The notes: generated by a model not told the origin, from the letters alone. A stretch of 12,428 nucleotides of DNA from an uncultured beta proteobacterium (GCA_902826155.1 CADEDU010000021.1:52412-64839), one strand, 5' to 3'; positions 1 through 6,971 are shown, numbered from the stretch's first letter. Numbers and translations: made by a program.

Positions 1-502
1 CGGCGAATCGATAGGTCCGCAGTCCGGCGCGATTGAGGTCGACCAGCTCCAGCGTAGCGAGTCGTTTGCCGTTCTGGCCCACCGTTGACCGCAGGGTTTG
101 CCGGATGCGACCGCCGACGATCTCGATCGCCTCGAGATAGGAGGTAATCGCCTTGTCGTCGTACTCGTGCGCCAGCGCGAAGGCCCGTTGCAGGCGCGCA
201 CCGGCGCCGATGCCGATGTCCTCGCCGATCAGCACGCGTTCCACCGCGTACTGCAAGCCGCGTTGTTGCGCATCGCGCCGCCGCGACTCGAACGCGCGGT
301 CGAGCAGTTCGCGAGCGCGATCGTCCTTGAGTTCACGCAGCGCGAAGGCGGTGCGATCGGTGCTCAGTTTTGCGCGGACATCGGCTTCGGTGATCGGTTT
401 GGGCGCCTCGGCCGATTGGCTCGCGCAGCCACTCACGAGTAGCGCAACGGCAAGCGCCACCAGCAAGAGGAGCGCGGGAGGAACTACGCGGATCGCTGCC
501 AT
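1..502 (-). CDS. Putative outer-membrane lipoprotein, C-terminus cut by window edge
   Basis: I do not recognise this gene. An open frame of 167 codons starts at ATG 500-502 and runs off the left edge. The N-terminus reads as a lipoprotein signal: Arg5, a hydrophobic stretch (residues 6-23, rich in Leu/Val/Ala) and a lipobox V23-S24-G25-C26. Ala follows the Cys, so there is no Asp +2 retention signal and outer-membrane sorting by Lol is expected. The mature part begins with a charged, probably helical segment (about 40-85) rich in Arg, Asp and Glu, then an Ile/Gly-rich stretch around 90-105. An AAGG motif lies 8 bases before the ATG; an in-frame GTG three codons upstream is the alternative start. 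GC-rich third positions support coding. It lies 96 bases downstream of spoT on the same strand and may be read through from it. Function unknown. Confidence 0.75.
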   Translation of the reverse strand, partial: MAAIRVVPPALLLLVALAVALLVSGCASQSAEAPKPITEADVRAKLSTDRTAFALRELKDDRARELLDRAFESRRRDAQQRGLQYAVERVLIGEDIGIGAGARLQRAFALAHEYDDKAITSYLEAIEIVGGRIRQTLRSTVGQNGKRLATLELVDLNRAGLRTYRFA

Positions 503-598
503 CGCGCCCACCTTGCGCGCCGCGAATTCACGTGGCGCTTCGATGCATTCCGGGGAGCCATGAGACGTTCGGGATCCGTTGTGCGGATGTCGCCTGGA

Positions 599-2716
599 TC
601 AATGCGACTCTTTGAGTCGGCTGATGCGCGCGACGTCCTGCAGTTGACGCAGGCTACGCATCACGCGCGCCAGGTGGGCGCGATCGGTCACCTCGATGGT
701 GATGTACATCGTGGTGTAGGCGCCGCGCTCTTCGTCCATGTTCAGGTTGTCGATATTGGCGCCGGCATTGGCAATGCCTGCCGCGACCTTCGCCAGCACG
801 CCGCGCTGATTGGCCACGACCACGCGGATCGACACCTGATACATGCGCTGGCGATCGGCGTCCCATTCGAGGTCGAGCCAGCGCTCCGGATCGTTGCGTG
901 AGCGCAGCGCCGTGGGGCAGTCATGCGTGTGCACCACCAGACCCTGGCCCTTCTTGATGAAGCCGATGATCGGATCGCCGGGAATCGGCCGACAGCAACG
1001 TGCGAACTGCACCGCCATGCCCTCGGAGCCGCGGATGACGATCGACTCGGGGCGCCGGGGGGCCTCGCCCGCTGCCTCGTTGTGTGCGAGCAACTGACGC
1101 ACGACGATCGCCGCCAGCCGCTTGCCCAGACCGATGTCGGCGAGGATGTCCTGGCGCGAGGTGGCGCCTGCGTCGCGCAGGAACCGGTCCCATTGCTCGC
1201 TGCTGATCGCTTCCACGCGCGTATCGAGCGCACGCAGCGCCTGCGCGAGCAAGCGCTCGCCCAGTTCGGTCGATTCCTCGTTGTGCATCGTCTTGAGGAA
1301 GTGCCGGATCTGCGAGCGCGCCTTGCCGGTCTGCACGTAGCTCAACCACACCGGGTTCGGATGCGCGTGCGCGGCGGTGATGATCTCGACGCGGTCACCG
1401 CTGCGCAGCTCGGTGCGCAGCGGCACCAATTCGCCATTGACCTTCGCCGCCACGCAGCGATTGCCGATGTCGGTGTGGACGGCGTACGCGAAGTCCACTG
1501 GCGTGGCTGCGCGCGGCAGCGCCAGGATCTTGCCCGCGGGCGTGAACACGTAGACGTCGTCGGGGAACAGATCGACCTTGACGTGTTCGAGGAACTCCGC
1601 CGAATCGCCGCTCATGCTTTGCAGATCGAGCAGCGACTGCAGCCACTTGGTGGTGCGCTGCTGCACGTCCGAAAACCGTTCCTTGCCGTCTTTGTAGAGC
1701 CAGTGCGAGGCCACGCCGGTCTCGGCGATGCGATGCATCTCCCAAGTGCGGATCTGGGTCTCGATCGGTGTGCCGAACGGGCCGATCAGCGTGGTGTGCA
1801 GCGACTGATATCCGTTCGATTTCGGGATCGCGATGTAGTCCTTGAACTTGCCCGGCACGGGCTTGTACAGGCCATGCAGCGCACCGAGCGCGAGATAGGC
1901 GCTGGGGACGTCATCGACGATCACGCGAAACCCGTAGATGTCGAGCACCTGCGAGAAGGTGAGGTGCTTCTCGACCATCTTGTGATAGATGCTGTACAGG
2001 TGCTTCTCGCGTCCGACCACCTGCGGCTTGATGCCGGCATCGGTGAGTCGCTTCTTGATCGCCTTGAGCACCTTGGCGATCAGCTCGCGCCGGTTGCCTC
2101 GCGCCGCCTTCAGCGCCTTGCCCAGCACCGCCGCGCGGTACGGATACAAGAACTTGAACGATAGATCCTGCAGTTCGCGATAGATCGAATCGAGCCCCAG
2201 CCGGTTGGCAATTGGCGCGTAGATCTCGATCGTCTCCTTGGCGATACGGCGGCGCTTGGCTGGCGGCACCGCTTCAAGCGTGCGCATGTTGTGCAGCCGG
2301 TCGGCCAGCTTGATGAGAATGACGCGCACGTCGCGCGCCATCGCCAGCAGCATCTTGCGGAAATTCTCGGCCTGCGCGTCCTGCTGACTCTGAAACTCGA
2401 TGCGATCGAGTTTCGAGACGCCATCGACCAGATCGGCCACCGCCTTGCCGAAACGGGTAGTGATCTCTTCCTTGGAGACCGTGGTGTCTTCGACCACGTC
2501 GTGCAGCAGCGCGGCGATCAGCGTCTGCGTGTCGAGCTGCCATTGCGACAGGATCTCGGCGACGGCGATCGGGTGCGAGATGTACGGATCGCCGCTCTTG
2601 CGGAACTGGCCGCGGTGCGCCTCCTCGGCCAGATTGAACGCGTCTTCGATGCGCGCCAGATCAACCGGCTTGAGATACGCCGAAAGTGCTTGCTGCAGCT
2701 CGGTGATATGACCCAC
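599..2716 (-). CDS. spoT: Bifunctional (p)ppGpp synthetase/hydrolase SpoT (RSH family)
   Basis: Makes (p)ppGpp from ATP and GDP/GTP and hydrolyses it, setting the stringent-response alarmone level in the cytoplasm. The 705 residues match the usual long RSH length (E. coli SpoT about 702). Order of domains: HD hydrolase (about 30-150) with metal ligands H48, H72-D73 and D139; synthetase (about 235-345) with D259 and E319 of the catalytic site; TGS (about 385-450); helical region; Cys-rich conserved segment (FARCCRPIPGDP, 571-582); ACT domain (about 627-702). The loop K290-F-K-D293 is of the RXKD type found in bifunctional SpoT/Rel enzymes rather than the EXDD of RelA, so both activities should be present. 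The start is GTG at 2714-2716 with a G-rich Shine-Dalgarno (GGGGG) 6 bases upstream. It lies 108 bases after rpoZ, the order usual in proteobacteria. Identification is secure; both active sites appear intact. Confidence 0.97.
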   Translation of the reverse strand: MGHITELQQALSAYLKPVDLARIEDAFNLAEEAHRGQFRKSGDPYISHPIAVAEILSQWQLDTQTLIAALLHDVVEDTTVSKEEITTRFGKAVADLVDGVSKLDRIEFQSQQDAQAENFRKMLLAMARDVRVILIKLADRLHNMRTLEAVPPAKRRRIAKETIEIYAPIANRLGLDSIYRELQDLSFKFLYPYRAAVLGKALKAARGNRRELIAKVLKAIKKRLTDAGIKPQVVGREKHLYSIYHKMVEKHLTFSQVLDIYGFRVIVDDVPSAYLALGALHGLYKPVPGKFKDYIAIPKSNGYQSLHTTLIGPFGTPIETQIRTWEMHRIAETGVASHWLYKDGKERFSDVQQRTTKWLQSLLDLQSMSGDSAEFLEHVKVDLFPDDVYVFTPAGKILALPRAATPVDFAYAVHTDIGNRCVAAKVNGELVPLRTELRSGDRVEIITAAHAHPNPVWLSYVQTGKARSQIRHFLKTMHNEESTELGERLLAQALRALDTRVEAISSEQWDRFLRDAGATSRQDILADIGLGKRLAAIVVRQLLAHNEAAGEAPRRPESIVIRGSEGMAVQFARCCRPIPGDPIIGFIKKGQGLVVHTHDCPTALRSRNDPERWLDLEWDADRQRMYQVSIRVVVANQRGVLAKVAAGIANAGANIDNLNMDEERGAYTTMYITIEVTDRAHLARVMRSLRQLQDVARISRLKESH

Positions 2717-2824
2717 GTCAGCCCCCGGAGCCGCTTGACTGGCGCGGCGCTCGCGGACGCGCGCGCCCGACGGGGGGAGGGGTACGGCGCCTGCGCGGAC
2801 TCACACGTGGCGCCGGTTGGGTGA

Positions 2825-3034
2825 TCAGCTCTGCGTATGGACCCGCTTGAGCATTTCCAGGCCGACCTTGCCCGAAGCGACTTCGCGTAACGCGATGACA
2901 GTGGGCTTGTCGCGCGATTCGACCAGCGGCTCCGCGCCCTGCGCGAGCTGGCGGGCGCGATAAGTCGCCGCCAGGGTCAGTTGAAACCGGTTGGGGATGC
3001 GCTGCAGGCAATCTTCGACGGTGATGCGTGCCAT
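2825..3034 (-). CDS. rpoZ: DNA-directed RNA polymerase omega subunit
   Basis: The small omega subunit binds beta-prime, assists RNA polymerase assembly and, with beta-prime, forms ppGpp-binding site 1 in proteobacteria. The 69-residue protein starts [11 protein letters not shown] and continues [18 protein letters not shown], both hallmark omega segments; the conserved N-terminal MAR, which takes part in the ppGpp site in E. coli, is present. Length is slightly shorter than the 91 residues of E. coli, mainly at the variable C-terminus, as is common in betaproteobacteria. ATG start with an AGG seven bases upstream. It sits between gmk and spoT, so the enzyme that sets ppGpp, the enzyme supplying GDP and part of the ppGpp receptor are adjacent. 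Confidence 0.95.
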   Translation of the reverse strand: MARITVEDCLQRIPNRFQLTLAATYRARQLAQGAEPLVESRDKPTVIALREVASGKVGLEMLKRVHTQS

Positions 3035-3070
3035 GGGTTGTGCCTAGGTTAGTAGAAGATGGGATCGGAG

Positions 3071-3087
3071 AAAACCGCTTCAAGCGG
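3071..3087 (-). terminator. Small terminator-like hairpin between gmk and rpoZ
   Basis: On the minus strand CCGCT-TGA-AGCGG (3087-3075) is followed directly by TTTT (3074-3071). The five-pair stem is short, so read-through is likely. It lies about 85 bases after the gmk stop and 37 before rpoZ, where partial termination could lower rpoZ-spoT relative to gmk. A TTGAAG sequence overlapping the stem could alternatively serve as a -35 box, though no good -10 follows. Confidence 0.35.
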
Positions 3088-3169
3088 GCGCAACGCAAAG
3101 TCGCGGGTGCGTGATACGGATCGCGCGAAACGCTGCGCTGCTGGGGCTGCCGTGGACCGTGCCAATCGG

Positions 3170-3787
3170 TCAGTGGGGGTCGGGCGCGGCGTTGAACAAA
3201 CGCGCGTGCCGCGCGCGTTGGCGCGCCGTTACCAGACGCGCCGCTCGAAACACCGCGCCGAGGTCGGCGCGAGCCGTTTCGAAGTCATTGTTAACTATAG
3301 CATATTCAAATTCGCCGGCATGGGCGATCTCGCTGCTGGCGGCGGCCAGTCGACGCGCGATCGTGGCTTCGCTGTCGGTGGCGCGCGCCCGCAACCGCTG
3401 TTCCAACACCTGCATAGACGGGGGCAGGATGAAAACCGACACTGCATCGGGGAATACCGCACGGACTTGCCGCGCGCCTTGCCAGTCGATTTCCAGGACG
3501 ACGTCGCGATCCTGCGCGCGTGCCGCAGCGATCTGCGCCTTGGACGTGCCGTACCAATTCCCGTGCACGAACGCATGTTCGAGGAAATCGCCGGCGGCGC
3601 GCATCGCGTCGAAGCGCTCCACGTCGACGAAAAAGTACTCGCGGCCGTCCTGTTCACCGGGCCGTGGCGCCCGCGTGGTGTGCGACACCGACAGCCGCAG
3701 ACGTGCGTCAGCCCCGAGCAGGGCGTTTACCAGGGAGGACTTACCCGCTCCCGACGGTGCGGCAACGATATAGAGCAGACCCGACAC
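3170..3787 (-). CDS. gmk: Guanylate kinase
   Basis: Phosphorylates GMP (and dGMP) to GDP with ATP; it is essential for guanine nucleotide supply and purine salvage. The 205 residues match the family. P-loop at residues 10-17 (A-P-S-G-A-G-K-S), GMP-binding segment SHTTRAPRPGE (35-45), YFFV (51-54), EIDWQGA (99-105) and the late YAIVNND motif (162-168) are all present. The start is GTG (3785-3787); MSGLLYIVAAPSG is a normal Gmk beginning, and no strong Shine-Dalgarno is visible. It lies 29 bases after yicC, so translation is probably from the yicC transcript. A small inverted repeat (CCGTT-TCG-AACGG, 3800-3812) sits just upstream of the start and might affect initiation, which is only inference. 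The C-terminus (ARHARLFNAAPDPH) is variable in the family. Confidence 0.96.
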   Translation of the reverse strand: MSGLLYIVAAPSGAGKSSLVNALLGADARLRLSVSHTTRAPRPGEQDGREYFFVDVERFDAMRAAGDFLEHAFVHGNWYGTSKAQIAAARAQDRDVVLEIDWQGARQVRAVFPDAVSVFILPPSMQVLEQRLRARATDSEATIARRLAAASSEIAHAGEFEYAIVNNDFETARADLGAVFRAARLVTARQRARHARLFNAAPDPH

Positions 3788-3816
3788 GAATCACGCAGCC
3801 CGTTTCGAACGGATGG

Positions 3817-4683
3817 TCACTCCAGATTCTGCACCTGCTCGCGCATCTGTTCGATGGCGAGCTTGAACTCGACTGCGGCATCCGACAAATCTTTCGATAC
3901 CGACTTGGAGCCGAGCGTGTTGGCTTCGCGGTTGAGCTCTTGCATGAGGAAATCCAGCCGTTTGCCGACCTGTCCGCCCTTGCCCAGTACGCGATCGACC
4001 TCGTCGAGATGGGCCGCGAGCCGCGACAATTCCTCGGCGACATCGATCCGTACGCCATAGACGGCGATCTCCTGGCGGATCCGGTCTTCGTCCTGGGTCG
4101 TGAGTACTTCGCGCAGCCTGGCGGTGAGTTTGTCCTGGTAAGCGGCGATCGCCGCGGGGATCAGCGGTTCGAGCGTCTGCATGCGAGTGCGGATCTGCGC
4201 GGTGCGTGCTCGAATCATGTCGGCGAGCTTGGCCCCTTCACGGGTGCGCGAGCCCACCAGTTCATCGAGTGCTGTTCGCATCAACTCGACACTGGCATGG
4301 CGCAAGGCTTCGAACGCCGCACCGTTGTCGGGCACCACGCCTGGCCAGTTGAGCACTTCGGATACCCGCATCGGCTGCACGTCGGGTAGCGCGGCCCGCA
4401 CTTCGCCGGCCAGACGGGCCAACCGTTCGAGCGCGACGCGATCGACGGCGATCTCTTCGTTGGCGAGCGGTCGCAGCGAGTAGGACAGGCGGCAATCGAC
4501 CTTGCCGCGGCTCAATCGCGCACCAATTAATTCACGGAACACGGGTTCCACCGCGCGCAAATCGTCAGGAATGCGAAACGCGATATCGAGAAAGCGGCTG
4601 TTTACGCTACGCAGCTCCAACTGCACCGCGCCTTGCGCTAGTTCGCGCTGCAGCGTCGCGTAGCCGGTCATGCTTCGGATCAT
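3817..4683 (-). CDS. yicC: YicC/YloC family endoribonuclease
   Basis: Member of the YicC family (DUF1732), reported in E. coli to act as an endoribonuclease involved in small-RNA decay; in many proteobacteria it is the neighbour of gmk. The 288-residue protein has the signature start MIRSMTGYA, the VNSRFLD motif (27-33), and the conserved C-terminal half: the D-V-A-E-E-L-SRL-A-AH segment, GKRLDFLMQELNREANTLGSKS-type motif, and the ending EQMREQVQNLE. Length is typical (about 285-295). The ATG at 4681-4683 matches family starts; only a weak GGA-type Shine-Dalgarno precedes it. It is the first gene of the minus-strand group yicC-gmk-rpoZ-spoT, and its promoter should lie in the divergent region 4684-5051. 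The precise RNA targets in this organism cannot be inferred. Confidence 0.93.
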   Translation of the reverse strand: MIRSMTGYATLQRELAQGAVQLELRSVNSRFLDIAFRIPDDLRAVEPVFRELIGARLSRGKVDCRLSYSLRPLANEEIAVDRVALERLARLAGEVRAALPDVQPMRVSEVLNWPGVVPDNGAAFEALRHASVELMRTALDELVGSRTREGAKLADMIRARTAQIRTRMQTLEPLIPAAIAAYQDKLTARLREVLTTQDEDRIRQEIAVYGVRIDVAEELSRLAAHLDEVDRVLGKGGQVGKRLDFLMQELNREANTLGSKSVSKDLSDAAVEFKLAIEQMREQVQNLE

Positions 4684-4710
4684 GAGCGGTGTTCCGTGAG
4701 GGTGTCCGGC

Positions 4711-4739
4711 ACTATTGCGCGCCCAGGGCGGCAGCGCAA
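4711..4739 (-). promoter_or_regulatory. Weak sigma-70-like promoter candidate for yicC-gmk-rpoZ-spoT
   Basis: On the minus strand TTGCGC (4734-4739) is separated by exactly 17 bases from AATAGT (4711-4716); these match the -35 and -10 consensus at three and four of six positions. The predicted start would be about 20 bases before the yicC ATG, a short but acceptable leader. The match is poor enough to arise by chance, so this is only a pointer for start-site mapping. Confidence 0.25.
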
Positions 4740-4787
4740 GAAAGACTTGGCTTTACAGGGTCAGGCCAAACACTGAGAATCTCCTGC

Positions 4788-4809
4788 GCTGCGTGTCGCG
4801 GCACGCAGC
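4788..4809. repeat. Perfect 8-bp inverted repeat with 6-base loop
   Basis: GCTGCGTG (4788-4795) and CACGCAGC (4802-4809) are exact reverse complements around TCGCGG. No T-tract follows on either strand, so it does not look like an intrinsic terminator. It lies about 105 bases upstream of yicC and 240 upstream of the kinase start. Either a DNA operator or a hairpin in one of the two leaders is possible. Confidence 0.6.
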
Positions 4810-4886
4810 CGTACCGCCAAGCCGCAGTGTGTGGCGTCGTTTCGATCCAGCGATGATCAACCACTCTGCTGTGTTGTCTGGGGCAA

Positions 4887-4900
4887 GCGGATCGATCCGC
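4887..4900. repeat. Perfect 14-bp spacerless palindrome, possible operator
   Basis: GCGGATCGATCCGC equals its own reverse complement over all 14 bases; symmetry ends at the flanking bases. It lies 152 bases before the kinase ATG. A dyad without spacer suits a homodimeric DNA-binding protein better than an RNA hairpin, which could not form a loop without breaking central pairs. GATCG words are frequent throughout this window, which raises the chance expectation for such palindromes. Confidence 0.5.
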
Positions 4901-4926
4901 CACCGAATCTGCTGTCGCATAGTAGT

Positions 4927-4953
4927 GGCCGTTCCGGAATGAACGCAACGGCC
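4927..4953. repeat. Perfect 7-bp inverted repeat with alternative inner stem
   Basis: GGCCGTT (4927-4933) and AACGGCC (4947-4953) pair exactly around a 13-base loop. An alternative stem, CGTTC (4930-4934) with GAACG (4941-4945), overlaps the left arm, so the two forms exclude each other. It lies about 100 bases before the kinase ATG and could be a leader structure of that transcript or an operator. Confidence 0.5.
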
Positions 4954-5051
4954 CCGAATTCGCTTCTGGTGTGGGGCAATCAGAACGGCAGAGCGTTTTT
5001 CCCACGTCGTGCACCGCGCCTTACCGAACCTTCGCTGCGAACTGCCTCTCG

Positions 5052-5999
5052 ATGCCATCGCAAGTCAATCAGCCTCTCCCGGATGGCTTCCAGTTGCAGG
5101 GCTACCGCCTGCAGAAAGTGATCTCGTGCGGCGGGTTCAGCATCGTCTACCTGGCCACCGATGAACGCGGTGAGCAGGTGGCGATCAAGGAATACCTGCC
5201 CAGTTCGCTGGCGCTGCGCAAGGAAGGCGAGATCTTCCCAGGCATCACCGACGAAAACCTGCCCACCTTCCGCTACGGCATGAAGTGCTTCTTCGAGGAA
5301 GGTCGTGCGCTCGCGCGCCTGTCGCACCCGAACGTAATCCGGGTCATCAACTTCTTTCGTGCCAACGAGACCGTCTATCTGGTCATGAACTACGAGCGCG
5401 GCCGCACGCTGCAGGAGCACATCGCGGTCAAGCGCGGCAGCATCCGCGAGAACTTCATTCGCCGCGTTTTTCTGACCACGCTCAACGGCCTGCGCGAAGT
5501 ACACGCGAACAAGCTGCTGCACCTCGATCTGAAGCCTTCGAACATCTATATCCGCAACGACAACATGCCGGTGCTGATCGATTTCGGTGCCGCGCGGCAG
5601 ACCCTCGCGCAGGGGCAGTTCAAGCTCAACCCGATGTACACGCCGGGCTTTGCTCCGCCGGAGCAGTACAGGAACCGCGAACTGCTCGGTCCGTGGAGCG
5701 ACCTCTACAGCGTCGGCGCAGCGATGTATGCGTGCATCGCGGGCGTCGCGCCGCAGCCGGCGGATCAGCGCGTCGAGAAAGACAAGTACGTCTCGGCGAT
5801 CAAGCAGTTCACCGGCCGCTATTCCGAACATCTGCTGGAGACCATCGACTGGTGCCTGCAGCTCGATTACCTGAAGCGGCCGCAAAGCGCGCACGCACTG
5901 CAGAAAGTGCTGTTGCGCGAGCGTGATCCCGATATTTCCAGCCGTCGCACCTTCGTGCTTCACCTGCGCGGTGCGCTGAGCCGCCTGGCGCGGCGCTAG
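5052..5999 (+). CDS. Soluble Hanks-type serine/threonine protein kinase (non-RD)
   Basis: Cytoplasmic protein kinase expected to transfer ATP phosphate to Ser/Thr of unknown targets. In 315 residues it has a glycine-loop variant S-C-G-G-F-S-I-V (25-32) that keeps the central Gly pair but has Ser at the outer positions, the ATP-binding K46 in VAIK, a candidate helix-C Glu (E83), catalytic loop H157-L-D159-L-K161-P-S-N164, D177-F-G, and PPEQY (203-206) in place of APE. HLD instead of HRD makes it a non-RD kinase, so activation-loop phosphorylation may not be its switch. There is no membrane segment or sensor domain; a short basic tail (RRTFVLHLRGALSRLARR, 298-315) ends it. The ATG at 5052 is chosen because the kinase fold begins soon after; an upstream in-frame GTG at 4971 adds 27 unconvincing residues. 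No strong Shine-Dalgarno is seen for either. The cognate phosphatase follows 29 bases later. Confidence 0.9.
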   Translation: MPSQVNQPLPDGFQLQGYRLQKVISCGGFSIVYLATDERGEQVAIKEYLPSSLALRKEGEIFPGITDENLPTFRYGMKCFFEEGRALARLSHPNVIRVINFFRANETVYLVMNYERGRTLQEHIAVKRGSIRENFIRRVFLTTLNGLREVHANKLLHLDLKPSNIYIRNDNMPVLIDFGAARQTLAQGQFKLNPMYTPGFAPPEQYRNRELLGPWSDLYSVGAAMYACIAGVAPQPADQRVEKDKYVSAIKQFTGRYSEHLLETIDWCLQLDYLKRPQSAHALQKVLLRERDPDISSRRTFVLHLRGALSRLARR

Positions 6000-6028
6000 G
6001 CATAGGCGCCATTCGCGAGTCCAGTCCA

Positions 6029-6943
6029 ATGCGGTTCTTGATCTATCAGGACAGCCGGATCGGCGCGCGCAAGACAAATCAGGACCGCATCGGCTACTCG
6101 TACAGTCGCGATGCGCTGTTCATGGCGTTGGCCGACGGCATGGGCGGACATTTGCACGGGGAGATCGCCGCGCAGATCGCCGTGCAGTTCATGATCGAGG
6201 CGTTCCAGCGTCAGGCGCAGCCGCTGATCAACGACCCGCATCGGTTTCTCCTCGACACCATTACCAGCGCGCATCTGGCCATCCTTGGTTATGCCGAGGC
6301 CAAGCGCCTGATCGAAACGCCGCGCACCACCTGCGTGGCGTGCATCGTTCAAGGCGGGCATGCCTACTGGGCCCACGTGGGCGATTCGCGCCTCTATCTG
6401 ATCCGCGACGGACGCATCGAGGCGGTCACCAAGGACCACTCGCGCGTGCAAATGCTGGTGGACGCCGGACGCATGCGGCCCGAGGCGATGCTTGCGCATC
6501 CCGACCGCAACAAGATCTTCAACTGCCTGGGTCAGCTGCACCCGCCGCGCGTCGACATCTCGCGCAAGACGCCGCTCAAGCACAACGACACCGTCGTGCT
6601 TGCAAGTGATGGGTTCTGGGCGCCGCTGCCGCAAAGCCTGGTGGTGGAGAAATTGCTGCGCAAGGACGTGCTGCAGGCAATGCCCGCGCTCATGGATACC
6701 GCCGAGCTGCGCGCCGGCGCCGAGGGCGACAACCTTTCGGTGGTGGCGATGACCTGGCAGGAAGAGGCGCGCGCCGACGAATCGAGCATCTCCACGCTGT
6801 TGCTCGAACTGGGCGACCACTCCACCAAGTCCACCGGTTTTGGCGAGTCGCAAGGCGCGTTGCACGCCGATTACCTGACCGACGAAGAGATCGAGCACGC
6901 AATCGAAGAGATTCGCGACGCGATCCACAAGCAGCGCGTCTGA
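6029..6943 (+). CDS. PP2C-family serine/threonine protein phosphatase
   Basis: Metal-dependent (PPM/PP2C) protein phosphatase, presumably removing phosphates placed by the adjacent kinase. Motifs in order across 304 residues: KTNQDR (15-20), A-D36-G37-M-G-G-H with the metal-binding Asp, HVGDSRLYL (116-124), TKDHS (134-138), LASD194-G (191-195) and G-D234-N-L-S-V-V. All metal-ligand aspartates are present, so an active enzyme is expected. The catalytic domain ends near residue 245; the remaining about 60 residues are low in hydrophobic character and strongly acidic, ending in a helix-like EEIEHAIEEIRDAIHKQ stretch not needed for catalysis. No signal peptide or membrane segment. The gap of 29 bases after the kinase indicates one transcript. 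ATG 6029 gives a normal N-terminus (MRFLIYQDSRIGARKTNQD). The target is unknown. Confidence 0.93.
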   Translation: MRFLIYQDSRIGARKTNQDRIGYSYSRDALFMALADGMGGHLHGEIAAQIAVQFMIEAFQRQAQPLINDPHRFLLDTITSAHLAILGYAEAKRLIETPRTTCVACIVQGGHAYWAHVGDSRLYLIRDGRIEAVTKDHSRVQMLVDAGRMRPEAMLAHPDRNKIFNCLGQLHPPRVDISRKTPLKHNDTVVLASDGFWAPLPQSLVVEKLLRKDVLQAMPALMDTAELRAGAEGDNLSVVAMTWQEEARADESSISTLLLELGDHSTKSTGFGESQGALHADYLTDEEIEHAIEEIRDAIHKQRV

Positions 6944-6971
6944 AGTTCAAGGCGCGCCACGCGGTACGGTT

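Larger units (their letters stand above)
4684..5051. other. Divergent intergenic control region between yicC and the kinase gene
   Basis: 368 bases with no convincing gene: the short open frames here have no family resemblance and unbiased composition. It must carry the promoters of both the minus-strand yicC group and the plus-strand kinase/phosphatase pair. Visible structure includes three perfect inverted repeats (4788-4809, 4887-4900 and 4927-4953, listed separately), a weak minus-strand promoter candidate at 4711-4739, and a 4-bp AACG/CGTT hairpin followed by five T at about 4984-5001 that is too weak to call. I see no convincing plus-strand sigma-70 promoter for the kinase gene and no recognisable riboswitch. 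Confidence 0.8.

Noticed and set aside
574..588. ATCCG-TTGTG-CGGAT inverted repeat just after the spoT stop
   Set aside because: Five-pair stem without T-tract on the minus strand; not enough to call a terminator.
923..2164. Long open frame (413 codons) on the plus strand opposite spoT
   Set aside because: It lies wholly antisense to a conserved gene, has no recognisable motifs, and such mirror frames are expected in GC-rich DNA.
2718..3098. Minus-strand open frame of 126 codons across rpoZ
   Set aside because: It is out of frame with rpoZ and overlaps it entirely; the sequence is low-complexity Arg/Pro-rich.
4984..5001. AACG/CGTT hairpin followed by five T before the kinase gene
   Set aside because: A four-pair stem is too weak for an intrinsic terminator, and its place in front of a gene makes termination unlikely.
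4971..5051. In-frame GTG extension of the kinase by 27 residues
   Set aside because: No Shine-Dalgarno before the GTG, and the added sequence is unlike a kinase N-terminus; ATG 5052 fits better.
4980..6077. Long open frame (365 codons) on the minus strand opposite the kinase gene
   Set aside because: Antisense shadow of a gene with clear kinase motifs; the composition is Arg/Ala/Gln-rich without domain signatures. The same holds for the 310-codon frame opposite the phosphatase (5996-6928).
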